Shown here in pieces: positions 37,223 through 45,216 of a DNA stretch of 64,000 nt. Source of the stretch: Saccharofermentans sp. (GTDB lineage Bacteria > Bacillota > Clostridia > Saccharofermentanales > Saccharofermentanaceae). The position numbers and the translations under genes were made by a program. The notes below the pieces were generated by a model. The model saw only the letters and a list, made by a program, of their open reading frames with translations, ran no database searches and had not been told where the DNA came from. Within the stretch, counting starts at the first letter, position 1; every line of letters begins with the position of its first letter. The stretch covers positions 1-64,000 of the forward strand of contig JAKSRJ010000007.1 of assembly GCA_024403715.1 (NCBI GenBank), read 5' to 3'.

Positions 37223-39120
37223 AACATAGACTCCTTTTCGAGTAGCTGCTCCTTATATAGCTCGGCCTTCTGCATACGCTCTTCAATCATTTTACGAGCA
37301 TTACTATCAGAAGAGTCTCTTGCCATGTCAGCAAGAACATTCAATTCCATGTCAATTCTCTTAACTCTAATCTGATAAAGGCACTTCTTATACTTATCAG
37401 CTTCAATTTTTAATTTCTCCTCAGGAATTGAATCACAAGCTGCTAAATATACAACTTCTGCTTTTTGACCGTTAAGAGTCATCTCGGACATTTTTTGAAG
37501 AAGCAATGCATCTGATACACCATTTTTAGGATTAAACTTCTCTAAGTAAAAACCTGCCAAATCCTGCATATTTTTACCAAAGAAATCCTTTTTACGTATT
37601 ACGTCTTCTCTTTTTATGTATTCAACATTTGCCATAGAACCACCAAGACGAATAGCTCTAACAAACAATTCCAATTCCTGCATATAAGCTAAGTCTTCGT
37701 TTGGAAGTTGAGATTGAATCTCACCCTTACGACGCGCAACCTCAGTTTTTTCTTCACGTTCATTAGTTCGCATCACTATATTATTCTCAGCTTTCATATC
37801 ACGTTCTTCCGCGTGATTGATTGCATTAAGAATGGTCTCAGGACGAGCACTTAAGTATTGTGCTGCTTCAGTAGCAAGTTTTTCTCTTTTAATCTCATCG
37901 TATATCCAAGAACCGTATGTAACGATATCTTCTTGGAATTTTGTCAAATCAAGACCTTGACCATCTATGAAATTATCGTCATAAGCTCTTGAAAACAGAT
38001 AATCATTTACATCCTTAGCACTATTTACAACTGCTTTAAAACTCTCAGCGCCATATGTCTTAATATACTCATCTGGATCTTTTCCATTAGGTACAGCAGC
38101 TATCTTAATTCTAATCTTAAGGCCTGATACTTTACGAAGATAATTAAGCATCATATGAGTCGCTCTAATAGCAGCATTTTTCCCTGCCTGATCACTATCA
38201 AAAAAGAAAACTATCTCTTCAGCGTATTTAGAAGCAAGCCTAAGCTGACTGTCAGTAAAAGCAGTACCTAAAGCAGCAACAGCATTCTCGATTCCAGCCT
38301 GGTGCATGGCAATTGCATCCATATAACCTTCAACAATAATAAGCTGCTTAGATTTAGCCTTCTTCGCGAAATTAAGCCCATATAGGTGTTCCTGTTTCTT
38401 ATAAACAAGAGAATCAGGAGAATTAACATACTTAGGAAGTTCTGGACCAAGATTACGACCACCAAAAGCAATGATTTTTCCAAATGCGTCAAAAATCGGA
38501 ACAATAAAGCGACCTCTAAATAAATCAACAAGATTGCCATTCTTCGCAACAGTGAATAAACCAGAGTTTTGAAGTTCATCATCAGTGTATCCCTTAGAAC
38601 GAAGGTGCTTAACCAAATTATCAAATCCATCAGGTGCGTAACCTATTCCGAATTTTACTAATGTCTCCTTTGTTAGACCTCTCTTGGCAGCATAATCTCT
38701 AGCAGGCTTTCCACATTCGCTATTTAAAGCCTTATAGTAAAAAACAGCAGCGTCAGAAAGAATACTTCTTACTCTATCCTTCTTCGATTTGAGATCCTTA
38801 GCACTCTGAGAATCATCATCGCCCCACTCTACTTCAACTCCATACTGATCCCCCAAATATTTAACTGCTTCTGGAAAACTAAGTTTCTCGAGTTCCATAA
38901 TGAAACCGATTGCATTTCCAGATTTTTGGCAACCAAAGCACTTATAAATATTTTTAGGAATACTAATAGAAAAAGATGGTGTTTTTTCCGAATGAAATGG
39001 ACACAGGCCAAATAAATTTTGGCCTGTTCTCTTAGTAAACGTTACATATCTTCCAACTACCGATTCAATATCAGCTTTTGAAAGTATCTCGTCAATAGTA
39101 CTTTCTGGTATTCTCGCCAT
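37219..39120 (-). CDS. dnaG: DNA primase
   Basis: 633 residues. Synthesises RNA primers at the replication fork. The N-terminal zinc domain has CPFHSEKTPSF and CFGCQKSG (CHCC ligands, about 41-65). The core RNA-polymerase domain and Toprim fold follow with EGYMDAIAMHQ near 270 and FFDSDQAGKNAA near 308. The C-terminal helical domain binds DnaB helicase. It overlaps trmK by 4 bp and follows yajC by 12 bp. Confidence 0.96.
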   Translation of the reverse strand: MARIPESTIDEILSKADIESVVGRYVTFTKRTGQNLFGLCPFHSEKTPSFSISIPKNIYKCFGCQKSGNAIGFIMELEKLSFPEAVKYLGDQYGVEVEWGDDDSQSAKDLKSKKDRVRSILSDAAVFYYKALNSECGKPARDYAAKRGLTKETLVKFGIGYAPDGFDNLVKHLRSKGYTDDELQNSGLFTVAKNGNLVDLFRGRFIVPIFDAFGKIIAFGGRNLGPELPKYVNSPDSLVYKKQEHLYGLNFAKKAKSKQLIIVEGYMDAIAMHQAGIENAVAALGTAFTDSQLRLASKYAEEIVFFFDSDQAGKNAAIRATHMMLNYLRKVSGLKIRIKIAAVPNGKDPDEYIKTYGAESFKAVVNSAKDVNDYLFSRAYDDNFIDGQGLDLTKFQEDIVTYGSWIYDEIKREKLATEAAQYLSARPETILNAINHAEERDMKAENNIVMRTNEREEKTEVARRKGEIQSQLPNEDLAYMQELELFVRAIRLGGSMANVEYIKREDVIRKKDFFGKNMQDLAGFYLEKFNPKNGVSDALLLQKMSEMTLNGQKAEVVYLAACDSIPEEKLKIEADKYKKCLYQIRVKRIDMELNVLADMARDSSDSNARKMIEERMQKAELYKEQLLEKESML

Positions 39121-39132
39121 TAGTAATTAGAA

Positions 39133-39507
39133 TTACTTATCTGACTTCTTATCAGCTTTCTTAGACTTCTTGTCGTCTGTCTCAGCATTTCTTGGAATAA
39201 CTGTCTGAATTGCTGCCTTAGTAAAGTTAACAGGAGTATTAGCTACAGAAGTATAGATAGTAACTTCATCTTCATCAATATGAGCTACGATACCTGTAAG
39301 TCCACCAATAGTGATCACTCTATCACCAATGCAGAGCTTATCCATCTGCTCCTTCAACTTCTTGTCTCTCTTCTTCTGAGGCATATAAATCAAGAAATAC
39401 ATTACGGCCAAGAAACCTACAACCATTACTGTACTGATGATTGCCTGAGACTTAGCCTCTTCCTGCAATACTGCATCAGCTGTATCAAGAATTAAATTCA
39501 AAAACAT
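39133..39507 (-). CDS. yajC: Preprotein translocase subunit YajC
   Basis: 124 residues, one N-terminal transmembrane helix (about 22-43: IISTVMVVGFLAVMYFLIYM) then PQKKRDKKLKEQMDKL and the conserved GDRVITIGGLTGIVAHI core. The C-terminus is a Lys/Asp-rich tail. YajC associates with SecDF. It stands between dapB and dnaG, away from the usual tgt/secDF neighbours. Ribosome site AGGAGG. Confidence 0.95.
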   Translation of the reverse strand: MFLNLILDTADAVLQEEAKSQAIISTVMVVGFLAVMYFLIYMPQKKRDKKLKEQMDKLCIGDRVITIGGLTGIVAHIDEDEVTIYTSVANTPVNFTKAAIQTVIPRNAETDDKKSKKADKKSDK

Positions 39508-39519
39508 TATTATTCCTCC

Positions 39520-40284
39520 TTAGTTAAAAGCGCTAGCTACAATATCTTGCATATTGTAGTAACCAGGCTTCTTATCTGCGATAAATGCAGCTGCTGTTAA
39601 TGAACCACGAGCAAATGCATCTCTTGTCTTAGCGCTGTGAGATATCTTAACAGTTTCCTCGTCACTAATAAAGTATACTTCGTGCTCTCCAACAATGTTA
39701 CCACCACGAAGTGTAGAGAAACCTATCTCCTTATCACCTCTTGCCTTATTAACATCATGCCTGTCAAAAACATACTCCAAATCATCTTCTACAGAAGCAT
39801 TAATTGCGTCAGCAATCATCATAGCTGTGCCAGAAGGAGCATCTAACTTTCTTCTGTGATGAGCTTCAAAAATCTCGATATCGTAACCAGGATACAAAGT
39901 CTTAGCAGCCTGCTGAACAAGACCTACAAGAACGTTCATACCAAAGCTCATGTTAGCTGACTTAAATACAGGAATAACTTCTGAAGCCTCGTCGAGCATC
40001 TTCAAAGTTGAATCTTCCAAAGCTGTTGTACAACAAACAAGACCTTTCTTAGCAGCTACCGCTCCCTCAATGCAGGAAGGAACTGCTTTAGCATTGGAAA
40101 AGTCGATGATTACGTCGTACTCAACCGTACAGTCCTTAACGCTTGGGAAAATAGGAAATCCCAAAGTATCGTTAGCAATGATATCTACACCAGCAACAAC
40201 CTCGAAAGTATCATTCTCAGCTGCCATGTTAGCAATTGTTCGGCCCATTCTACCGCATGCGCCATTAATAAGTACCTTAACCAT
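39520..40284 (-). CDS. dapB: 4-hydroxy-tetrahydrodipicolinate reductase
   Basis: 254 residues. NAD(P)H-dependent reductase of lysine and meso-DAP synthesis. N-terminal nucleotide fold NGACGRMGRTIA, catalytic EAHHRRKLDAPSGTAMM near 142-158 (His and Lys), and RGGNIVGEHEV near the end. Directly after dapA, 25 bp apart, so the two consecutive steps are co-expressed. Confidence 0.97.
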   Translation of the reverse strand: MVKVLINGACGRMGRTIANMAAENDTFEVVAGVDIIANDTLGFPIFPSVKDCTVEYDVIIDFSNAKAVPSCIEGAVAAKKGLVCCTTALEDSTLKMLDEASEVIPVFKSANMSFGMNVLVGLVQQAAKTLYPGYDIEIFEAHHRRKLDAPSGTAMMIADAINASVEDDLEYVFDRHDVNKARGDKEIGFSTLRGGNIVGEHEVYFISDEETVKISHSAKTRDAFARGSLTAAAFIADKKPGYYNMQDIVASAFN

Positions 40285-40309
40285 GGGGTTTAATAAACTC
40301 CTTTAAATA

Positions 40310-41203
40310 TTATGCAAAGAAAGATGTAATAGCAGAAAGATCGTACTGCTTCAATGTCTCCTCGACCCTTGCATGACCACTAGCAGACATATCACAAAGT
40401 GGAAGTCTGCATGAACCAACACCACAGCCAAGGATGTTAAGTGCTTCCTTAACAGGGATTGGGTTAACTTCACAGAACATTGCCTTAACGAGAGGAATAA
40501 CACCAATCTGCATATCTCTTGCTGTCTTGATATCACCATCAAGATAAGCATGAATCATCTTACTTGTATACTCAGGAATGAGGTTAGCTGTTACAGAGAT
40601 AACACCCTTAGCACCCAAAGAAACCATAGGAATTGCAAGTCCATCCTCACCAGAATAGAGTGTGTATCTGTCACCACACAAGCTATAAACCTCAGGCACC
40701 TGACTAAGATTACATTCCTTAACAGCTACGATATTCTCGATATCTGCAAGTCTGTAAAGTACTTCTGGGCTAATATTTACATTAGTTCTTGAAGGAACAT
40801 TGTAAAGAACGATTGGAATATTAACGCTCTTAGCGATTGCTTCATAGTTCTTAACGAGTCCGTCAGGTGTGCACTTGTTATAATAAGGAGTTACAACCAA
40901 AGCTGCATCAGCGCCCAGTTGCTCAGCCTTCTTTGTAAGTTCTACACCATACTTTGTATCATTAGAACCAGTACCAGCAATAACAGGAACTCTACCTGCT
41001 ACTGTATCTACGGCAAACTTAATTGCTGCACAGTGCTCTTCATCAGTCATTGTTGCAGCTTCACCTGTGGAACCACAAATAATAATAGAATCTATCTTAT
41101 TCTGAACCTGGAATTCAATGAGCTTCTCAAGCTTACCAAAATCGATACCATTATCTGTAAACGGAGTAACAATAGCTGTACCGGCACCTTCAAAAATAGC
41201 CAT
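40310..41203 (-). CDS. dapA: 4-hydroxy-tetrahydrodipicolinate synthase
   Basis: 297 residues. Condenses pyruvate and aspartate semialdehyde. Visible: CGSTGEAATMTDEEH near 43-57, TPYYNKCTPDG near 136, YNVPSRTNV near 135-145, and the Schiff-base Lys in VAVKECNLSQV near 163. The gene has a near-consensus promoter and AGGAGG ribosome site and heads dapA-dapB-yajC-dnaG. No lysine riboswitch is seen in the short leader. Confidence 0.97.
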   Translation of the reverse strand: MAIFEGAGTAIVTPFTDNGIDFGKLEKLIEFQVQNKIDSIIICGSTGEAATMTDEEHCAAIKFAVDTVAGRVPVIAGTGSNDTKYGVELTKKAEQLGADAALVVTPYYNKCTPDGLVKNYEAIAKSVNIPIVLYNVPSRTNVNISPEVLYRLADIENIVAVKECNLSQVPEVYSLCGDRYTLYSGEDGLAIPMVSLGAKGVISVTANLIPEYTSKMIHAYLDGDIKTARDMQIGVIPLVKAMFCEVNPIPVKEALNILGCGVGSCRLPLCDMSASGHARVEETLKQYDLSAITSFFA

Positions 41204-41237
41204 AGGATAGACCTCCTAAAAAATAATTTTCGAGCAA

Positions 41238-41266
41238 TTTTAACATTCGCAAGAATAACGCGTCAA
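41238..41266 (-). promoter_or_regulatory. SigA-type promoter of dapA
   Basis: Minus strand TTGACG (41261-41266), 17-bp spacer and TTAAAA (41238-41243; TAAAAT also fits at 18 bp). It lies about 35 bp upstream of the dapA start. Confidence 0.6.
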
Positions 41267-41346
41267 TTATACTTGATAGGTGGACTGCTGTGCTCGATAG
41301 ACGGACACTAATACGTATTTGTCCATCTCTCGTGGGCAGATGTACA

Positions 41347-41375
41347 TAAAAAAGCCTCGGCTTAAACCGAGGCTA
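41347..41375 (-). terminator. Intrinsic terminator after tRNA-Val
   Basis: AGCCTCGG (41353-41360) pairs with CCGAGGCT (41367-41374), 6-nt loop, followed by six T on the minus strand. Confidence 0.9.
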
Positions 41376-41379
41376 CCTA

Positions 41380-41456
41380 TGGTGGATGCTACAGGACTCG
41401 AACCTGTGACCCCCTGCACGTCAAGCAGGTACTCTAGCCAGCTGAGCTAAGCATCC
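41380..41456 (-). tRNA. tRNA-Val (anticodon GAC)
   Basis: 77 nt with the CCA end encoded. Acceptor GGATGCT pairs with AGCATCC. D arm with AGCTCAGC; anticodon stem CCTGC/GCAGG around loop TTGACGT, so the anticodon is GAC, reading GUC/GUU valine codons. T arm has GGTTCGAACC. All stems close. A terminator follows directly. Confidence 0.95.
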
Positions 41457-41472
41457 AAGCTCAACAATCCTA

Positions 41473-42261
41473 TCAAATATCGTAAGCTTTATCAACGTTC
41501 TCATCAGAGTATTCTATCTCACCAGAAAACATTCTGGCAGCTTCATGTATCTCCATACCGATAATCACAAGATCAGCAAGAAGCCTCGTTGCTTCAATTG
41601 CAAAATTTACTGCATCACGCTGTCTATAAAGTAAATAAGCAAGAAAATTAGAGAACACTCTTCTATTGTTATTGATTAATTCATCTTCCTGAATCTTAGT
41701 TATATCAAATTCCTTGATTCTATGAAGATAACTAGGCCACGTTTCATCTAAGATTTCCATATTCAAAAAGAATTTTGCGCGTTCAACAGATGACCATACG
41801 TCATTACATAGACTATCCATCTGAAAGCTTAATACATTAGAACGGTTAAAGATTAATTGGATTTCTTCAGGCAATGGATAATTATCCTCAAGCATAAAAT
41901 CCTTTTCATAATCCAGAACTATACGACATGCTTCTTCGCAGACAAGACCAATACCACCTTCGTAATGATCAATACAATCTACATAAAATCTCGGATGTTC
42001 ACTACAGATATCACAAAGATAATCTTCACCATAATCAAGAATCATCTGACACAAACCGTTATCACACAAAAATGGACACCTCTCGTTTTCTACCAAAACA
42101 ATAGATTCATCCTTTACATGTTTATATACATCAGGATTAGTCTTAAAACGACGTAAAGAGTTCTCATCAACATCTATCTCCCATCCAGCACAGCAGGTAT
42201 GCTTACAAGAAGATCCAATACAATTAAAGCGTGAGTAGTAGTCAGGCCAAATGGTTTTCAT
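41473..42261 (-). CDS. FliB-family (flagellin lysine-N-methylase-like) cysteine-rich protein
   Basis: 262 residues, shorter than enterobacterial FliB (about 400). The cysteine pattern of the family is conserved: CIGSSCKHTCCAGWEID at about 14-30, CPFLCDNGLCQ near 63-73, LCDICSEHPRF near 83-93 and GLVCEEACRIVL near 104-115; such Cys sets may bind an Fe-S cluster. Many Clostridia without obvious flagellar context carry this protein, so the flagellin methylase name should not be taken as proof. It sits 6 bp after copA and may be part of the copper operon transcript. Confidence 0.75.
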   Translation of the reverse strand: MKTIWPDYYSRFNCIGSSCKHTCCAGWEIDVDENSLRRFKTNPDVYKHVKDESIVLVENERCPFLCDNGLCQMILDYGEDYLCDICSEHPRFYVDCIDHYEGGIGLVCEEACRIVLDYEKDFMLEDNYPLPEEIQLIFNRSNVLSFQMDSLCNDVWSSVERAKFFLNMEILDETWPSYLHRIKEFDITKIQEDELINNNRRVFSNFLAYLLYRQRDAVNFAIEATRLLADLVIIGMEIHEAARMFSGEIEYSDENVDKAYDI

Positions 42262-42266
42262 AAGAA

Positions 42267-42470
42267 TTACTTAATTCCTACGTAATCATAACCAGCGTCA
42301 ATTACAGCTGCCTTGATTACTTCTTCACTAACTTCTTTATTAGTTGTAATTGTTACAAGATTATCATTATGATTTGCAGTTGCTTCAACTACTCCATCAA
42401 TCTTCTCAAGAGCACTCTTTACATGAGCCTCACAATGACCACACATCATACCATTTACTGTAATTTCCAT
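42267..42470 (-). CDS. Nested in-frame start: copper chaperone CopZ-like domain
   Basis: In frame with copA, ATG 42470 begins MEITVNGMMCGHCEAHV, a complete 67-residue HMA fold with Cu-binding GMxCxxC, the size of free CopZ. AAGGAGG (42479-42485) lies 8 bp upstream, a full Shine-Dalgarno match inside the copA coding region. The ribosome could therefore make a free chaperone as well as the fused domain. E. coli gets the same outcome from copA by frameshifting. That the internal start is used is inference; alternatively it is a relic of a recent copA-copZ fusion. Confidence 0.55.
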   Translation of the reverse strand: MEITVNGMMCGHCEAHVKSALEKIDGVVEATANHNDNLVTITTNKEVSEEVIKAAVIDAGYDYVGIK

Positions 42471-44825
42471 TTTGTCTTCCTCCTTGAAATCTTCATTATA
42501 TTTTATATCTAGAATCGGATTATGACCGATACTATTCTTAATCGCCTTAACTATGGTTTTATCGTAAACATCTACAAGGTTAAGTCTAAGAGCATTAGTT
42601 ACAACACAAAAGCTGGACAAGCTCATAGCAGCGGCACCAAACATTGGCGTCAATGTCCAACCAAAAATCGGAATCCATAAACCAGCAGCTAGAGGAATAC
42701 CTATTATGTTATAGAAGAACGCCCAGAATAAGTTCTCATGTATATTTCGAAGAGTTTTACGACTAAGACGGATAGCAGCAGCCACGTCTTTAATGCTGTT
42801 TTTCATTAGAACTACATCTGCAGCGTCAATTGCAATATCAGTTCCCGCAACAATAGCTATTCCAACATCAGCGCTAGTTAAAGCAGGGGCATCGTTAATA
42901 CCATCACCTACCATAATAACCTTGCCGTATTCCTGAAGCTTTTTAATAACATCATCTTTGCCATCAGGTTTAACTCCAGCGACAACTTCATCAACACCAG
43001 CGTCAATGCCAATAGCACGGGCAGTAATCTCATTATCACCCGTTAGCATTACAACATGAAGGCCCATCTCTTTAAGTTCATTTATAGCTTCTATACTATC
43101 TTCCTTAATGACATCAGCTACAGCAATTAAGCCTAAAAGCTTTCCATCATAAGAAAAATATAGAGGAGTTTTACCCTGCAAAGCAAGAGCTTGAGCTTTA
43201 TTCTTAAGTTCTTTATTGCTAGATTCAGTAGAATCAAGAGTCGAAGCAACATAGTTCTCATTTCCGCCTCTAATCTCTTTGTTATTGATTTTACCTGTAA
43301 GACCACATCCTGATTCAATTCTAAAATCTGTAATCTCGAGACCATCGACATTAATATTAAACTCTTTTGCCTTCTTAACAATTGCACGTGACAATGGATG
43401 CTCACTTTTATTCTCTAAGCTAAAGGCATATTTAATTAAATCTTCTTCTGTCACACCATCTGCAGGTACTATATCAGTTACAGAAGGCTCACCCTGGGTT
43501 ATAGTTCCAGTTTTATCAAGTGCAACAATCAGCGCCTTACCAGTTTCTTCCAATGAAACTGCAGTTTTAAACATAATTCCGTTCTTAGCGCCTACACCAT
43601 TACCAACCATTATCGCTACTGGTGTTGCTAGACCTAATGCACAAGGACAGCTAATAACTAAAACGGATATTGCTCTTGTTAAAGCAAAACCTATAGGCTG
43701 TCCAACTAAAAGCCAAACAATCAAAGTAAATAAAGCTATACCAATTACAACCGGTACAAAAATTCCGGAAACTCTATCAGCAATCTTAGCTATCGGCGCT
43801 TTAGTTGCAGCGGCATCTGATACCATCTGAATAATCTGAGATAGTGTCGTATCTTCACCAACTCTTGTTGCTTCACAAACAATATAACCGGACTTATTAA
43901 TAGTTGCAGACGTTACATTATCACCTACACTTTTATCAACAGGAACACTCTCACCTGTAATTGCAGATTCATCAACAGAGCAGGATCCTTCGACTACAAT
44001 TCCATCTACAGGAATGCTTTCTCCAGGCTTAACAGCAAATCGATCTCCTTTTATGACCTGATTAATAGGAACTAAAATTAGATTTCCTTCTCGTAATACA
44101 CTTGCTGTTTTGGGAGCCATTTTTATAAGGCCTTTAAGAGCATCTGTTGTTTTACCTTTTGCTCTAGCTTCTAACATCTTACCTACAGTAATAAGAGTCA
44201 AAATTGTCGCAGCAGATTCAAAGTAGAACTCATCCATCAAAGACATAACAGACTCTAAGTCACCAACAGACTGTGCTGAAGCCATTTTAAACAATGCATA
44301 CACACTATATGTAAAAGCCACGCTAGAACCTAAAGCAACTAGAGTATCCATATTAGGAGACTTATGTAATAGCGCCTTAAAACCGCTTACAAAAAACTTC
44401 TGATTAATTACCATAATGATTCCTGTAAATAGCAATTCAAATAAACCCATTGATATATGATTATTCAAAAAAGATGGTAATGGCCATCTAAAAAGCATAT
44501 GTCCCATCGAGACATACATTAGTGGAATCAAAAAGATTAATGAAGCGATAAGTCTCTTTAAAAGCAACGGCGTATCATTATCTTTTAACTCATCATTGTT
44601 AACTTCAGAAGAATTAATAGAGTTACTGGTCTTAAGACTTGCTCCATAACCAGCATCAGTCACAGCCTTAATTATCGCTTCAGAAGACGCGGTACCTGTA
44701 ACCCCCATCGAATTTGTAAGAAGACTTACAGCGCAACTATCTACACCAGCAACCTGGCTTACCGCCTTCTCGACTCTGGCCTGACAAGCGGCACAACTCA
44801 TTCCTGTAACGTTATACTGTTCCAT
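42267..44825 (-). CDS. copA: Copper-exporting P1B-type ATPase with N- and C-terminal metal-binding domains
   Basis: 852 residues. Exports Cu(I). N-terminal HMA domain (about 1-68) with GMSCAACQ; eight transmembrane helices; TGES near 291; the Cu-binding CPC in ISCPCALGLATP near 391; phosphorylation site DKTGT near 435; SEHPLSRA near 475; GDGINDAPAL near 641. An additional HMA domain (786-852) with GMMCGHC closes the protein. That domain is preceded inside the coding sequence by a perfect ribosome site and ATG (see the nested copZ-like entry). It follows csoR by 9 bp and is controlled by the CsoR operator upstream. Confidence 0.95.
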   Translation of the reverse strand: MEQYNVTGMSCAACQARVEKAVSQVAGVDSCAVSLLTNSMGVTGTASSEAIIKAVTDAGYGASLKTSNSINSSEVNNDELKDNDTPLLLKRLIASLIFLIPLMYVSMGHMLFRWPLPSFLNNHISMGLFELLFTGIIMVINQKFFVSGFKALLHKSPNMDTLVALGSSVAFTYSVYALFKMASAQSVGDLESVMSLMDEFYFESAATILTLITVGKMLEARAKGKTTDALKGLIKMAPKTASVLREGNLILVPINQVIKGDRFAVKPGESIPVDGIVVEGSCSVDESAITGESVPVDKSVGDNVTSATINKSGYIVCEATRVGEDTTLSQIIQMVSDAAATKAPIAKIADRVSGIFVPVVIGIALFTLIVWLLVGQPIGFALTRAISVLVISCPCALGLATPVAIMVGNGVGAKNGIMFKTAVSLEETGKALIVALDKTGTITQGEPSVTDIVPADGVTEEDLIKYAFSLENKSEHPLSRAIVKKAKEFNINVDGLEITDFRIESGCGLTGKINNKEIRGGNENYVASTLDSTESSNKELKNKAQALALQGKTPLYFSYDGKLLGLIAVADVIKEDSIEAINELKEMGLHVVMLTGDNEITARAIGIDAGVDEVVAGVKPDGKDDVIKKLQEYGKVIMVGDGINDAPALTSADVGIAIVAGTDIAIDAADVVLMKNSIKDVAAAIRLSRKTLRNIHENLFWAFFYNIIGIPLAAGLWIPIFGWTLTPMFGAAAMSLSSFCVVTNALRLNLVDVYDKTIVKAIKNSIGHNPILDIKYNEDFKEEDKMEITVNGMMCGHCEAHVKSALEKIDGVVEATANHNDNLVTITTNKEVSEEVIKAAVIDAGYDYVGIK

Positions 44826-44834
44826 GGGAATACC

Positions 44835-45146
44835 TTACTTCATGAGTTTTTGTAAAGTTGCTACTAATTCATCGATTATTTCATCATTACCAGCTCGAAT
44901 ATTATCAGCCACACATGTTTTTACATGATTCCCTAGAAGAACCTTATTAAAGCTGTTAAGAGCTGATACAACAGCTGAAACCTGAATTAGAATATCAGTA
45001 CAATATGCATCTTTTTCAAGCATAGACTCAATTCCACGCACCTGACCTTCGATGCGCTTAAGCCTATTCATTAAATCTTTTTTCTCTGAATCAACTCTTT
45101 CCTTATACTTATTACAACAACATAAGGTCTCATTAATTTCATCCAT
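44835..45146 (-). CDS. csoR: Copper-sensing transcriptional repressor CsoR
   Basis: 103 residues, all-helical CsoR/RcnR family. Copper ligands follow the Cys-His-Cys pattern: Cys in DAYCTDIL, then His and Cys in NHVKTC. RLKRIEGQVRGIESML is the DNA-binding helix region. Releases DNA on Cu(I) binding. First gene of csoR-copA with its operator embedded in its own promoter. The N-terminal CCC run is unusual for the family but lies before the conserved core. Confidence 0.95.
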   Translation of the reverse strand: MDEINETLCCCNKYKERVDSEKKDLMNRLKRIEGQVRGIESMLEKDAYCTDILIQVSAVVSALNSFNKVLLGNHVKTCVADNIRAGNDEIIDELVATLQKLMK

Positions 45147-45181
45147 GCCAGCATACCCCCTGCAGGTATTTTTCCAACAAG

Positions 45182-45210
45182 ATTGTATACCCCCACGGGG
45201 TATATGTAAA
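45182..45210 (-). promoter_or_regulatory. csoR-copA promoter with CsoR operator in the spacer
   Basis: Minus strand TTTACA (45205-45210), 17-bp spacer and TACAAT (45182-45187). The spacer carries the inverted repeat TATACCCC-GTG-GGGGTATA (45186-45204), the form of known CsoR operators. A weaker similar palindrome (ATACCCCCTGCAGGTAT, about 45153-45169) overlaps the csoR ribosome site. Confidence 0.85.
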
Positions 45211-45216
45211 TACGAG

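Noticed and set aside
41204..41346. Lysine riboswitch upstream of dapA
   Set aside because: The gap to the tRNA terminator is only about 140 bp, too short for the ~180-nt aptamer plus expression platform, and no conserved core was recognised.
41473..42261. Naming the Cys-rich gene fliB
   Set aside because: It is much shorter than characterised FliB and no flagellar gene is present, so only the family was stated.
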